NCBI RefSeq assembly: GCF_003123725.1
Contig: NZ_QETA01000001.1
Span: 930,001-994,000 of the forward strand
Length of the DNA stretch: 64,000 nucleotides
Direction of reading: 5' to 3'
Source of the DNA: Corticimicrobacter populi
GTDB lineage: Bacteria; Pseudomonadota; Gammaproteobacteria; Burkholderiales; Burkholderiaceae_B
The notes under the pieces were generated by a model. That model did not search any database. It was not told the origin of the DNA and saw nothing but the letters and a program-made list of their open reading frames with translations. Position numbers and translations under genes: made by a program. How positions within the stretch are numbered: position 1 is the stretch's first letter; each line of letters starts with the position of its first letter. Below, in pieces: positions 18,415-27,829 of this stretch.

Positions 18415-19611
18415 TCAAAGCGGCGGCGAGGCATCATCTGTTTCTTCAGTTGCTGTATGGTCCTGCTGTGCGTCGGGCAACACCTCGACCGCCTTGAGGC
18501 TGCTCAGCATAACTCTCGCTCGGGTTTCGGTCTGGCCGATTTTATTGCTTGCTGTCTCCAGCGTCTTGCGCACACTGGCCAACGCATCCCCGAATTTCAG
18601 GAATTCGGACTTTACGGTACGCAGCATGCCCCAGACCTCGGACGACCGCTGCTCGATGGCCAGCGTGCGAAAGCCCATCTGCAGGCTGTTGAGCAAGGCT
18701 GCCAGCGTGGTCGGCCCCGCCAGGTTGATGCGCAGCCGCTGCAGGCGATCGGCCATGCCCGGCAGGCGCAATGCCTCTGCGTACAGTCCTTCGGTCGGCA
18801 GGAACATCACGGCGAAATCGGTCGTGTGCGGTGGCGCGATATAGCGCGAGGCAATCAGCTTGGCCTGGACTTCGAGAGCGCGCCCCAGAGCCTGTGCGCA
18901 TTGGCGCACAGCTTCCTGATCACCCTCCTCCTGGGCCTGCATCAGACGTTCGTATTCTTCCTTGGGAAACTTGGCATCGATCGGCAGCCAGACTGGCCCT
19001 TGCCCATCCGTGCCGCCTGGCAGACGAATCGCAAATTCAACCACGGCATCGCTGCCCGGCACGGGTTTGACATTGGCTTCGTACTGTCCGCCCGTCATGG
19101 TGTCTTCAAGCAGACGCGCCAGCTGAACTTCGCCCCAGATCCCGCGCGACTTGACGTTGGTGAGTACCCGTTTCAGGTCACCCACCCCTGCTGCCAGGCT
19201 CTGCATCTCACCCAGCCCCTTGTGCACGGCATCAAGCCGTTCGGACACCAGCCGGAAGGACTCACCCAACCGCTGTTCCAGGGTGGCATGCAGCCTTTCA
19301 TCCACGGTCTTGCGCATTTCTTCCAGGCGGGCCGCATTTTCGGTGCGAATATCACGCAGCTCCTGCGTGATCGCCTGGCGCGTATCCAGCATGCGACGTT
19401 CCGTGGACTCGGTCAGCGTATGCAATTGCAGTGTCAGATCGCGCGTGAAACGACTCAGTGATTCTGCATGCTCCTGCCGTGCAGCGGCCGCTTCCTGCAC
19501 CAAATCGCGACGCAAGGCCGCAAAGGCGCGTGGCAATACCACGATCAGGACCAGCAGCGCCGCCGCTGCCAGTATCAGCGGCAGCAACGGCAGCCAGGAT
19601 TCAGGCTGCAT
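18415..19611 (-). CDS. rmuC: RmuC-family DNA recombination protein
   Basis: A 398-residue protein with an N-terminal membrane anchor ([19 protein letters not shown]), a long coiled coil (residues about 35-150) and the RmuC nuclease-like domain ([47 protein letters not shown]). RmuC limits rearrangements at inverted repeats; the biochemical activity is not settled. The start ATG overlaps the end of the Spx/ArsC-like gene by 11 bases, so the two are likely co-translated. It ends with an acidic tail ([12 protein letters not shown]). Confidence 0.93.
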   Translation of the reverse strand: MQPESWLPLLPLILAAAALLVLIVVLPRAFAALRRDLVQEAAAARQEHAESLSRFTRDLTLQLHTLTESTERRMLDTRQAITQELRDIRTENAARLEEMRKTVDERLHATLEQRLGESFRLVSERLDAVHKGLGEMQSLAAGVGDLKRVLTNVKSRGIWGEVQLARLLEDTMTGGQYEANVKPVPGSDAVVEFAIRLPGGTDGQGPVWLPIDAKFPKEEYERLMQAQEEGDQEAVRQCAQALGRALEVQAKLIASRYIAPPHTTDFAVMFLPTEGLYAEALRLPGMADRLQRLRINLAGPTTLAALLNSLQMGFRTLAIEQRSSEVWGMLRTVKSEFLKFGDALASVRKTLETASNKIGQTETRARVMLSSLKAVEVLPDAQQDHTATEETDDASPPL

Positions 19612-19963
19612 CGAAACGCTTCGTGTAGGCTTTTTCGCTGAAACCCACGCCGACCTCTCCGTCTGCGGCAACGGCCAGGGGCCGCCGGACCAGTGCAGGA
19701 TAGGCCTCGATCAGGGCCAGCCAGCCGGCCTCGTCACTCACGGCGCGCTGCGCATCGGAAAGGTTGCGCCAGGTCATCGAGGCACGATTGACCAGCTTTT
19801 CCCAGCCCCCCAGTTGTGCTGCCGCATCTCGCAGCAACGCAGGGTCCAGTGGATGGTCTCGATAATCCACAAAGGCATGGGAAATCCCGTGCGCATCAAG
19901 CCATTGGCGAGCCTTGATGCAGGTGCTGCACTTGGTCAGTCCGTACAGGGTCAGGGTACTCAT
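19601..19963 (-). CDS. Spx/ArsC-like thioredoxin-fold protein
   Basis: A 120-residue protein of the ArsC/Spx/YffB family. The N-terminus LTLYGLTKCSTCIKARQWL carries a CxxC-like pair (CSTC), followed by the family's WLDAHGISHAFVDYR. The C-terminal part (RRPLAVAADGEVGVGFSEKAY) has the RRP motif. Proteins of this group act in glutathione-dependent reduction or as regulators; the substrate is unknown. A strong SD (AAGGAGCGTTC) precedes the ATG at 19963. Both neighbours overlap it: potI by 4 bases and rmuC by 11, so it is embedded in the potFGHI-rmuC run. Confidence 0.88.
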   Translation of the reverse strand: MSTLTLYGLTKCSTCIKARQWLDAHGISHAFVDYRDHPLDPALLRDAAAQLGGWEKLVNRASMTWRNLSDAQRAVSDEAGWLALIEAYPALVRRPLAVAADGEVGVGFSEKAYTKRFDAA

Positions 19964-20769
19964 GAACGCTCCTTGCGGTTCTGCATGCGGTGGGCCAGGA
20001 TGGCGCACAGCCCCACCACCAGGATGAAAATGGTTGCCAGGGCATTGACTTCGGGCTTGAGGCCCAGGCGCACGCGGGCAAACACTTCGAGCGGCAACGT
20101 GGTGTAGCCCGGTCCTGACAGGAACGAGGCTACCACCACATCGTCCAGCGACAGCGTGAACGACAGCAGCCAGGCCGAGGCCAGGGCCGGCGCGATCAGC
20201 GGCAGCGTGATCAGGAAGAATACCTTGAGCGGGGTGGCCCCCAGGTCAAGCGCGGCCTCCTCGAGAGAACGATCCATGTCACGCAGCCGCGACTGGATAA
20301 TCACAGCCACATAAGCCACGCACAGCATAACGTGCCCCACCCAGATGGTGAACATGCCACGGCCTGCCGGCCAGCCCAGCACCGAACCCATTTCGACAAA
20401 CATCAGCAGCAGGGAAATGCCCAACACGACCTCAGGTACCACCAGAGGCGCGCTCAACATGCCGGCGTACAGCGTAAAGCCCCTGAAGCGCCCCATACGG
20501 GACAGCACCACACCAGCCCAGGTGCCAATTACGACAGCCGCCGTGGCCGTCAGAAAGGCAATCCGAAACGATAGCCAGGCCGCACGCAACAGAGCATCGT
20601 CGTTGAACAGTGCGTAGTACCAGCGCAGTGAAAAGCCCGTCCAGTCAGTCACCAGCGACGAGGCGTTGAAGGAATAGACGATCAGCGTAATGATCGGGAT
20701 GTACAGAAAGGCAAAGCCCAGTCCCAGTGCCAACCAGCGGCCATATGCACGATTGCTGCCCATGCTCAT
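19960..20769 (-). CDS. potI: Putrescine/spermidine ABC transporter permease PotI
   Basis: A 269-residue inner-membrane permease with six membrane segments. The EAA loop that contacts the ATPase is visible as EEAALDLGATPLKVFFLITL. It pairs with PotH to form the channel of a polyamine importer. The ATG at 20769 overlaps the potH stop by 4 bases; a start at 20763 (MGSN) is also possible. Order potF-potG-potH-potI on the minus strand is the usual one. Confidence 0.94.
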   Translation of the reverse strand: MSMGSNRAYGRWLALGLGFAFLYIPIITLIVYSFNASSLVTDWTGFSLRWYYALFNDDALLRAAWLSFRIAFLTATAAVVIGTWAGVVLSRMGRFRGFTLYAGMLSAPLVVPEVVLGISLLLMFVEMGSVLGWPAGRGMFTIWVGHVMLCVAYVAVIIQSRLRDMDRSLEEAALDLGATPLKVFFLITLPLIAPALASAWLLSFTLSLDDVVVASFLSGPGYTTLPLEVFARVRLGLKPEVNALATIFILVVGLCAILAHRMQNRKERS

Positions 20770-21674
20770 CGGCTCCTCTGGTCCATCTGCTTGACTTGGT
20801 TGTACTGGAACAGCGCCAGTGGCACCAGCAGCAGCAGAATCATGATGCAGGTCACGGCGGCGGCCGTCGGCCAATCGGTATTATTGAAGAACTCGGTCCA
20901 CAGCAGGCGGCCAATCATCAGCGTGTTGGCTCCCCCCAGCATCTCCGGAATGACGTACTCGCCCACCGACGGGATGAACACCAGCAGCGCACCGGCAATC
21001 ACGCCCGGACGCGACAGCGGCAGGGTCACCTGCAGAAAGGCTTGCCAGGGCCGAGCACCAAGATCATAGGCGGCTTCGAGCAGCCGGTTGTCGAGCTTGA
21101 CCAGGTTGGCATACAGCGGCAGGATAAAAAACGGCAGATAGGTATAGACCATGCCGATGTAGACAGCCAGATCAGTCCGGTAGATTTCCAGAGGGGCATC
21201 GATGATACCCAGCCCTCTCAGCAAATTGTTGAGCAGACCATCATTGCGCAGAATGCCCACCCAGGCATAGACGCGCAGCAGTTGCGAGGTCCAGAACGGC
21301 AGGATCACCGCCAGCAACAGCAGCCCGCGAATCGACGGGTGGGCGCGGGCGATGTGATAGGCCAGCGGATAGCCGATCAGGATACAGCACAGCGTGGTCA
21401 CGGCGGCCATCTTGATCGAGCTGAGATAGGTCGCCACATACAGGCTGTCCGTCAGCAGCAGGATATAGCCGCGCAGGTTGAGCTGGATGCTGATGACCTC
21501 GTCCTTGAACTCGGCCAGTGGCGTGTACGGGGGAATGCCGAAATCGAGATCCGCAAAGCTGATCTTGAGTACCAGCACGAACGGGGCCAGAAAAAACAGC
21601 AGCAACCACGCAAACGGCGGCGCAATCGCCAGTGTGCGCTGCGTCGGCAGCCAGCGCTTCCAGTCGATCTTCAT
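20766..21674 (-). CDS. potH: Putrescine ABC transporter permease PotH
   Basis: A 302-residue inner-membrane permease. The first segment is FAWLLLFFLAPFVLVLKISF, and the EAA motif LEAAYDLGARPWQAFLQVTLP lies before the last helices. It is typical of the PotH/PotB family, which forms the polyamine channel with PotI. It overlaps potG and potI by 4 bases each. Confidence 0.95.
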   Translation of the reverse strand: MKIDWKRWLPTQRTLAIAPPFAWLLLFFLAPFVLVLKISFADLDFGIPPYTPLAEFKDEVISIQLNLRGYILLLTDSLYVATYLSSIKMAAVTTLCCILIGYPLAYHIARAHPSIRGLLLLAVILPFWTSQLLRVYAWVGILRNDGLLNNLLRGLGIIDAPLEIYRTDLAVYIGMVYTYLPFFILPLYANLVKLDNRLLEAAYDLGARPWQAFLQVTLPLSRPGVIAGALLVFIPSVGEYVIPEMLGGANTLMIGRLLWTEFFNNTDWPTAAAVTCIMILLLLVPLALFQYNQVKQMDQRSR

Positions 21675-22816
21675 GTTGCCAGCACCGTCGCGCTGTCATC
21701 GTCCCAGCTGATGTAGACCTCATCATCGATGCCCGGCGCGTCGCTCTGCGCCAGCGCCAGACTGGGCACGCTGGCCTCGATCTGCTTGCCGGAGTCGAGA
21801 CGGATCTGGTAGAGCGCGTAGCTGCCCATCCAGGCCAGATGGCTGACTACGCCATGCGCCCAGTTGCTGTCTTCAGCAGGCTGTTCACGCAGAACCTGGA
21901 TGCGCTCGGGACGAATAGAAACGTATACCTCCATCCCCAGCGGCTCGCTGATCCCGTGACTGACATACAGCGGCCGACTCAGTTCGTCGCACTCGATCGA
22001 AACATGGTCGGGCTCATCCACCACGATAGTACCCGTGAACAGATTGGTCGAACCGATGAAGCCTGCCACGAAACGGGAATTGGGAAAGGCGTAGACATCG
22101 TGTGGCGTGCCACACTGGATGATCTGCCCATCGGTCATGACCGCCAGCCGGTGCGCCATGCTCATGGCCTCATCCTGATCATGAGTCACCATGATGCAGG
22201 TCACGCCCACACGGTCCAGGATGCGTACCAGTTCAAGCTGGGTCTTCTGACGGATCTGCTTGTCGAGCGCCGACATGGGCTCATCGAGCAACAGCAGCTT
22301 GGGGCGCTTGACCAGGCTGCGGGCCAAGGCCACACGTTGCTGCTGCCCCCCCGAGAGCTGCTGAGGCTTGCGTCGCGAATACTGGCCCATCTGCACCAGG
22401 TCCAGCGCCTCGAATACCCGTTCGTGGATTTCGTTGGCCGGCACGCCTTCCTGCTTGAGGCCAAAGGCCACATTGCTGGCCACGCTCATGTGCGGAAACA
22501 GTGCATACGACTGGAACATCATATTGACCGGCCGGCGATACGGCGGCACATGGGTGATGTCTTCACCGTCGAGCAGGATCTGGCCCGAGGTCGCCTGCTC
22601 GAATCCGGCCAGCATGCGCAGCAACGTCGATTTGCCGCACCCCGAACTGCCCAGCAACGCAAAGATCTCGTTGCGTCGCACGGACAAATTGACGGAGCGG
22701 ACCGCCACCGTATCATCGAAAATCTTGACCAGATCGGCGATCCTGACGAATTCGTCGGGATCGCCTGACAGCGGTGCCTGTGCCAGCGGGCGTGCGGAGG
22801 GTTCTGCCGGGGACAT
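21671..22816 (-). CDS. potG: Putrescine ABC transporter ATP-binding protein PotG
   Basis: A 381-residue ATPase that powers the PotHI permease. The Walker A motif is GSSGCGKSTLL, the signature QLSGGQQQRVALARSL, Walker B LLLLDEPMSALD and the switch histidine VTHDQDEA. The C-terminal TOBE domain (YVSIRPERIQVL) is present. Residues 1-20 (Ala/Pro-rich) precede the ATPase fold. The potF gene ends 38 bases upstream, on the same strand. Confidence 0.95.
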   Translation of the reverse strand: MSPAEPSARPLAQAPLSGDPDEFVRIADLVKIFDDTVAVRSVNLSVRRNEIFALLGSSGCGKSTLLRMLAGFEQATSGQILLDGEDITHVPPYRRPVNMMFQSYALFPHMSVASNVAFGLKQEGVPANEIHERVFEALDLVQMGQYSRRKPQQLSGGQQQRVALARSLVKRPKLLLLDEPMSALDKQIRQKTQLELVRILDRVGVTCIMVTHDQDEAMSMAHRLAVMTDGQIIQCGTPHDVYAFPNSRFVAGFIGSTNLFTGTIVVDEPDHVSIECDELSRPLYVSHGISEPLGMEVYVSIRPERIQVLREQPAEDSNWAHGVVSHLAWMGSYALYQIRLDSGKQIEASVPSLALAQSDAPGIDDEVYISWDDDSATVLAT

Positions 22817-22854
22817 CGAGAAGACGTTTCCTATTCGAATCAGTGAGCGAAAAA

Positions 22855-23955
22855 TCAGCGACCGGACTTGAGCTCAGCCCACATGCGGGTCTGCAGGCGC
22901 TGGATGGCCGGCGGCTGCTGCTTGATCACGAACAGCGTGCTGGCCACTTCGGGCGTCGGATAGATCATAGGGTTATCGGCCACGTCCTTGACCACGAAGT
23001 CCCGTGCCGTCTTGTTGGCATTGGGATAGAACATGGTGTTGGTGATTGCGGCATGCACCTCGGGGGTCTCGATGTAGTTGATGAAGGCATGTGCCTCCTT
23101 CACGTTCTGGGCGCTGGCGGGGATCGCCATCACATCGAACCAGGCAGGCGCACCGCCCTGAGGGATGAAGTAATTGATATCGTAGCTTTTGCCGGCCTCC
23201 TGGGCGCGGCTGCGCGAGATCATCACATCACCTGAAAATCCGTAGACCATGCAGAGGTCGCCGACGACCAGTTCGTCGATGTAGCCGGACGAACTGAACT
23301 GGCGGATATAGGGCCGGATCTTCTTGAGGACGTCGAGCGCTTCGCGATAGTCTTCCGGCTTGTCGCTGTTGGGATCCTTGCCCAGGTAGTGCAGCACCGC
23401 AGGAAAGACCTGGGCCGCTTCGTCGAGCATGGAAATGCCACAGCCAGCCAGTTTCTCTGCGTTTTCGGGTTTGAACAGGATATCCCAGTTGTCGAGCGCC
23501 ACATCCGGCCCCAGGATCTCGCGGGCCTTGGTCACGTTGTAGCCCAGGCCATTGGTGCCGTAGCCCCAGGGGATCAGGTATTCATTGCCAGGATCGACCT
23601 CGGCCACCAGCGCCATGATGGCGGGGTCGAGGTGCGACCAGTTGGGGAGCTGGGTCTTGTCCAGCTTCTGGAAAATGCCGCCTTCGATCTGACGGGCGGC
23701 GTAATGCGTGGAGGGCACCACCACATCGTAGCCGGAATTGCCTGCCAGCAGCTTGGCCTGCAGCGTGTCGTTGCTGTCGTACACGTCGTAGCGGGCCTTG
23801 ATGCCGGTGGCCTTTTCGAAGCCGGAAATCGTATCGGGTGCCGTGTATTCGGCCCAGTTGTAGACGTTGACGACCTGCTGCTGTGCCTGCGCAAGTCCTG
23901 CTGCCGCCAGCAGCGCTGTGCCGCATGCCAGTCGAGTCAGTTTTTTCAGATGCAT
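22855..23955 (-). CDS. potF: Polyamine-binding periplasmic protein PotF
   Basis: A 366-residue exported solute-binding protein, with a signal peptide (LTRLACGTALLAAAGLAQAQ). The sequence VVNVYNWAEYTAPDTISGFE at the start and DVVVPSTHYAARQIEGG are characteristic of PotF/SpuD putrescine-binding proteins. It captures polyamines for PotGHI in the periplasm. The ATG at 23955 begins the signal peptide; the frame opens 4 codons earlier. It is the first gene of the leftward run potFGHI-arsC-like-rmuC. Confidence 0.95.
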   Translation of the reverse strand: MHLKKLTRLACGTALLAAAGLAQAQQQVVNVYNWAEYTAPDTISGFEKATGIKARYDVYDSNDTLQAKLLAGNSGYDVVVPSTHYAARQIEGGIFQKLDKTQLPNWSHLDPAIMALVAEVDPGNEYLIPWGYGTNGLGYNVTKAREILGPDVALDNWDILFKPENAEKLAGCGISMLDEAAQVFPAVLHYLGKDPNSDKPEDYREALDVLKKIRPYIRQFSSSGYIDELVVGDLCMVYGFSGDVMISRSRAQEAGKSYDINYFIPQGGAPAWFDVMAIPASAQNVKEAHAFINYIETPEVHAAITNTMFYPNANKTARDFVVKDVADNPMIYPTPEVASTLFVIKQQPPAIQRLQTRMWAELKSGR

Positions 23956-24043
23956 GGTGTGCCCCACTTGGTTGGCTGGTTACCCCTTAAAGGGCGGAAT
24001 AATAAAGCCATTTTGCATTGGGAGGCCAGTGCGAATTGCAACT

Positions 24044-24784
24044 TTATGCCCCCTGCCGGGCGATCTGTTGATAATGTACAAAAATGGCTTGCCAATACGC
24101 TTCGGCAGCCGTGCCTGCCAGCTTGAGCATCGATCTTTTCAGCCGCATCAGGTTGTTCTGCCGGTCCTGAGCGCTGCACCCGCCGGCTCGGGCCCGGTCA
24201 AAGTCGATCAGCCAGGCCTCGCCTGCCGGATCGAGCAGGATGTTGTGTGCATTGAGATCGGCATGCCAGACTCCGGCAGCATGCATGTCGGCAATGGACT
24301 GCGCGACCCGTGCGGGATCGGCCTGGGCCATGCAGTCGGCCAGCGGCACGGCATGTTCCACCCGCTGGGTCAGCAATGCCGCGCGATACAGCACGCCGGC
24401 ACTGCGCCAGTATGCCGCCGCAAGCGGCCTCGGTACCCTCAGTCCGGCATGCCATAGCATCTCCATGATGCGGAATTCGGCAAACGAACGCGTTTTCGAT
24501 TCCCCCTGCCAGACATAAAGGTCCCGGCTGATACGCGCCACCAGTCCGCCACGGCGATATTGTCTCAGCACCGCCTGTCCCCAGGGGCCCTCGACAAACC
24601 AGGCCGCCTGGCGACCACCCGATGACACGGCATTGATATGTGCCGATGCATAGCTGCCTGGTTGCCAGACGCTGGCATCCAGCCCGGGCACCTGCACTGC
24701 GTACAGCATGGCGGCACCCTTGCCCAGGCTGCGATGGAGCGCAATGGCGCTGGCCGGGTCTGCCACCGAAACCGGCTGCGTCAT
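24044..24784 (-). CDS. kdkA: 3-deoxy-D-manno-octulosonic acid (Kdo) kinase, KdkA-like
   Basis: A 246-residue kinase-like protein of the Kdo/WaaP family that would phosphorylate the first Kdo of lipopolysaccharide at the inner membrane. The nucleotide and catalytic parts are AWFVEGPWGQAVLRQYRRGG, HADLNAHNILLD (catalytic Asp in HAD) and the metal-binding IDFDRAR. The C-terminal SMLKLAGTAAEAYWQAIFVHY is typical of KdkA. The frame continues 75 codons upstream, but the ATG at 24784 overlaps the haemoglobin stop by 4 bases and starts the domain. No other LPS genes are adjacent. Confidence 0.88.
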   Translation of the reverse strand: MTQPVSVADPASAIALHRSLGKGAAMLYAVQVPGLDASVWQPGSYASAHINAVSSGGRQAAWFVEGPWGQAVLRQYRRGGLVARISRDLYVWQGESKTRSFAEFRIMEMLWHAGLRVPRPLAAAYWRSAGVLYRAALLTQRVEHAVPLADCMAQADPARVAQSIADMHAAGVWHADLNAHNILLDPAGEAWLIDFDRARAGGCSAQDRQNNLMRLKRSMLKLAGTAAEAYWQAIFVHYQQIARQGA

Positions 24785-25215
24785 GACTTGCCCTCGCGAT
24801 TGCGCATCCAGTCGGCAATGCCGTAGAAACTTTCCAGCATCTTGTCCATCAGCGGCTCGGGGAATCCCTGATCCTGCATGGCACGCCCCATGCAGACCAC
24901 CCACTGATCGCGTTCGGCACGACCGATCGAAAAAGGCAGGTGGCGGGCACGCAGGCGCGGATGCCCAAAACGCTCGATATAGTGATTGGGACCGCCGGTA
25001 TAACCGCACAGGAACCAGAACAGGCGATCACGGGCCTGATCCAGCGACGGGCCGTGGGTCGCTCGCAGCGCCTGCAGGTCAGGCTCGAGATCCATCAGGT
25101 CATAGAACCTGTCCACCAGGGCCCTGATGCCGGCCTCACCGCCCATTTCATCAAACAGGCTGCCGGTGGGGGCATCCTGTGCGATGCTCGCCCCACTTAT
25201 ATTGTCTTGCGTCAT
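24781..25215 (-). CDS. Group II truncated haemoglobin
   Basis: A 144-residue cytosolic haem protein of the truncated haemoglobin group II (trHbO-like). Signatures: DRFYDLMD (B helix Tyr), FGHPRLRARHLPFSIG (proximal His region) and RDQWVVCM (G8 Trp). Such proteins bind oxygen, NO or peroxide; the role here is not shown. GAGGG lies about 8 bases before the ATG at 25215; the ATG at 25224 would be too close. The gene starts 1 base after the permease stop and overlaps the Kdo kinase by 4, so the three form a compact unit. Confidence 0.92.
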   Translation of the reverse strand: MTQDNISGASIAQDAPTGSLFDEMGGEAGIRALVDRFYDLMDLEPDLQALRATHGPSLDQARDRLFWFLCGYTGGPNHYIERFGHPRLRARHLPFSIGRAERDQWVVCMGRAMQDQGFPEPLMDKMLESFYGIADWMRNREGKS

Positions 25216-25216
25216 G

Positions 25217-27715
25217 TCACGCATCCCTCAATACCGCCAGCGGCGGCGTATGGAGTACCTGGCGCAGCACCAGGCTGCCGCCTGCCCACGCCGCCAGCAT
25301 GCCGGCCAGCGGCCCTGCCAGCCAGACCCAATAACCTGCCACGACATCGAAATCGAAAATATATCGGGCCAGGGCCTGTGCTAGCAGAACGGCAGCTGCC
25401 GACGCCAGCAAACCAGCCGTGAATCCGGTCAGCAGCAGCTCATAGCGCTGCACCTTCGCCAGCCAGACCCGGCCCGCACCGAGTGCGCGCAGAATGCCGG
25501 CTTCGCGGCGGCGTTCGTCCAGCGTTCCCGATAGCGCGGCTGCCAGCACCAGAATACCTGCCGCCAGCGTAAAGCCGAACAACAACTGCACCGCTGCCAC
25601 TGTCTGATCCAGTACCTGGCGCAATTGCAGCAGTGTGGCCGTCACATCGAACACCGTCAGGCCGGGCATGGCCCGCACCATGTCGCGCAACGCGGCCTGC
25701 CCGCCATCCGGCAGATGAAAGGACGTGATCCAGGTGCGAGGCGCACGCTCCAGCGCGGCGGGCGACAGAACGGCGAAAAAATTGACCTGCATACTGTTCC
25801 AGTCCACCTGGCGAATGCTGCTCACTGACACGTCCACCAGATCCCCCGCCACGTCGAACGCGATTCGGTCTCCCAGGCTGATGCCAAGTCGTCGGGCCAA
25901 CTCTTCCTCAAGCGATACTTCCTGGGCTGCGCCATCCAGCGCCCTGCCCTGCACGATCCGGTTATGCCCGGGCAAGGCATCGGCATAGGACAGATTGAAC
26001 TCCCGTTCGGCCTGACGCTGCGCGCGCGGATCCTCGTAGCGGGTCGGATCGACGGCCTCGCCATTGATGGACACCAGGCGACCACGGATCATGGGTGCCA
26101 GTTCGGGCGAACTGACGCCTGCCTCGAGCAGGGATTGCCGCACGGCATCGCGCTGGTCGTCCTGGATGTTGATGACGAACCGATTGGGCATGTCGACTGG
26201 CAGGCTGGCCTGCCAACTGCCGACCAGGTCGGTACGTGCCAGCGCCAGGACCAGGATGGCCATCAATCCCAGCGCCAGCGTGACAACCTGTGCCAGGACA
26301 CCGGCACGCCGGCGTCTCATGCCGGCCAGGGCCATACGCCAGGCGGACGTCCGCCCACCCGCCCGCGCCAGCCAGCCGGCCAGCGTCAGACCAGTGTGCG
26401 CGGCCAAGGCAAAAATCAACGCAGCGCCCGTAAAACCCAGGGCCACCATCCCACCCAGTCGCCAATCACCCGCAAACCATGCCAGCAGCAGCGTCAGCCC
26501 GATCAGGCCAGGCGCATAGTCGAGCATCGCGCCACGGATGTTGCCTTCGACCTGTGCGGGTCGCAGCACGCGCATCGGCGGCACTCGTCGTAACCGGTCA
26601 AGTGCTGGCCAGGCAAAGGCCAGCAACAGCCAGAGTCCCAGCAAGGCCGCTCGCAGTGCCGGCCAGAGACCGACGGGGGCCAGCGTTTCAGGCAGCAGAT
26701 CCCCCAGAATGGCCAGCAAGGCGCCATGCGCGGCATAACCCAGCCCCATACCTGCCAGCGCGGCGACCAGCCCCGCCATGAGGAACTCAGCCAGCAGCAG
26801 CGCCGTGATATCGGCCTGGGTACTCCCCAGGCATCGCATCACGGCCATGCCGGCACGATGGCGCTGCAGGAAACGCCGACTGCCCAGGGCGATGGCCAAT
26901 GCCGCCATCATGGCGGCCGTCAGCGCCACCAGTGACAGGAACTGTTGTGCCCGCACCAGTGTGGCATGCACGGCAGGCCGCCCTTCTTCCAGGGTATCCA
27001 GCCGCAAACCAGTCTTGAGCTGCGGTGCCAGCCAGCGCTCCCACTGCCCGACCTGTTCTGGCGTGCCAGCCACCAGCAGCGCATAATCAATCCGGCTACC
27101 CGGCACGATCAGCCCTGATCGTGCCAGATCCTCGGCACTCAGCATCAGCCTGGGAGCCATCGTGGTCAGGCGCATCTCGCGATCCGGCTCGTACGTCAGC
27201 ACACCCTCGATACGCAAGGTCAGGTTGCCCAGGGCCAGACTGTCACCCAGCTCGGCACCCAATGCAGCCAGCAGGCGCGGCTCAGCCCAGACGCTGCCGG
27301 GTGCCGGTGCGCCGCGCTCCCATTGGCCGACAGCATCCTCGGCCGTGCGTGCCACGCGCACCTGGCCACGCAACGGGTAGCTGGCGCTGACGGCCTTGAC
27401 TGAAGCCAGTTGCATATCCTGTCCGAAGCGCGCCATCGACGGGAACTGCCAAGTATGCGCCAGTTGCAGACCACGCTGTTGCGCCTCCTGCTCCCAGCCA
27501 TTCGACAGCGGCGTATCCGACCTGAGCACGCTATCGGCACCCAGCATCTGACCCGCCTCGCGGCTCAGGGTGCGCTCGACCCGGTCAGCCAATAGGCCAA
27601 CACCCGCGAGGGCTGCCACGGCCACCAGCAAGGCAAGACACAGCATGCCCAGTTCTCCTGCCCGTGCGTCACGCCAGGCGAAACGGATGGCTTGCTGCCA
27701 GAAGCGGCGTGTCAT
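25217..27715 (-). CDS. Large FtsX-like ABC transporter permease (YbbP family)
   Basis: An 832-residue inner-membrane protein with a lone N-terminal segment (LGMLCLALLVAVAALAGVGLL), a large periplasmic region and two MacB/FtsX-type four-helix blocks, the last ending near LVLRQVLHTPPLAVLRDA. LRQVLDQTVAAVQLLFGFTL and RREAGILRALGAGR are typical FtsX motifs. It matches YbbP, the permease partner of the ATPase YbbA, in a putative lipoprotein or lipid export system. No ATPase gene is next to it, so the partner must be elsewhere. The ATG at 27715 starts MTRRFWQQAIRFAWRD. It reads leftwards, divergent from the TRAP operon. Confidence 0.88.
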   Translation of the reverse strand: MTRRFWQQAIRFAWRDARAGELGMLCLALLVAVAALAGVGLLADRVERTLSREAGQMLGADSVLRSDTPLSNGWEQEAQQRGLQLAHTWQFPSMARFGQDMQLASVKAVSASYPLRGQVRVARTAEDAVGQWERGAPAPGSVWAEPRLLAALGAELGDSLALGNLTLRIEGVLTYEPDREMRLTTMAPRLMLSAEDLARSGLIVPGSRIDYALLVAGTPEQVGQWERWLAPQLKTGLRLDTLEEGRPAVHATLVRAQQFLSLVALTAAMMAALAIALGSRRFLQRHRAGMAVMRCLGSTQADITALLLAEFLMAGLVAALAGMGLGYAAHGALLAILGDLLPETLAPVGLWPALRAALLGLWLLLAFAWPALDRLRRVPPMRVLRPAQVEGNIRGAMLDYAPGLIGLTLLLAWFAGDWRLGGMVALGFTGAALIFALAAHTGLTLAGWLARAGGRTSAWRMALAGMRRRRAGVLAQVVTLALGLMAILVLALARTDLVGSWQASLPVDMPNRFVINIQDDQRDAVRQSLLEAGVSSPELAPMIRGRLVSINGEAVDPTRYEDPRAQRQAEREFNLSYADALPGHNRIVQGRALDGAAQEVSLEEELARRLGISLGDRIAFDVAGDLVDVSVSSIRQVDWNSMQVNFFAVLSPAALERAPRTWITSFHLPDGGQAALRDMVRAMPGLTVFDVTATLLQLRQVLDQTVAAVQLLFGFTLAAGILVLAAALSGTLDERRREAGILRALGAGRVWLAKVQRYELLLTGFTAGLLASAAAVLLAQALARYIFDFDVVAGYWVWLAGPLAGMLAAWAGGSLVLRQVLHTPPLAVLRDA

Positions 27716-27751
27716 GATCTGCATGTGACGGCATATCCTGCGGAGAGTTTT

Positions 27752-27780
27752 TTGTGCAAGCATTTTACAGGCGCTAAAAT
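27752..27780 (+). promoter_or_regulatory. Possible promoter of the TRAP operon
   Basis: TTGTGC (27752-27757), a 17-base spacer and TAAAAT (27775-27780) precede dctP by about 50 bases. Found by eye. Confidence 0.3.
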
Positions 27781-27829
27781 GCGGCGTTTGACATATTCAT
27801 TTTATAAGTTGATCCAAGGAGAAGACACC

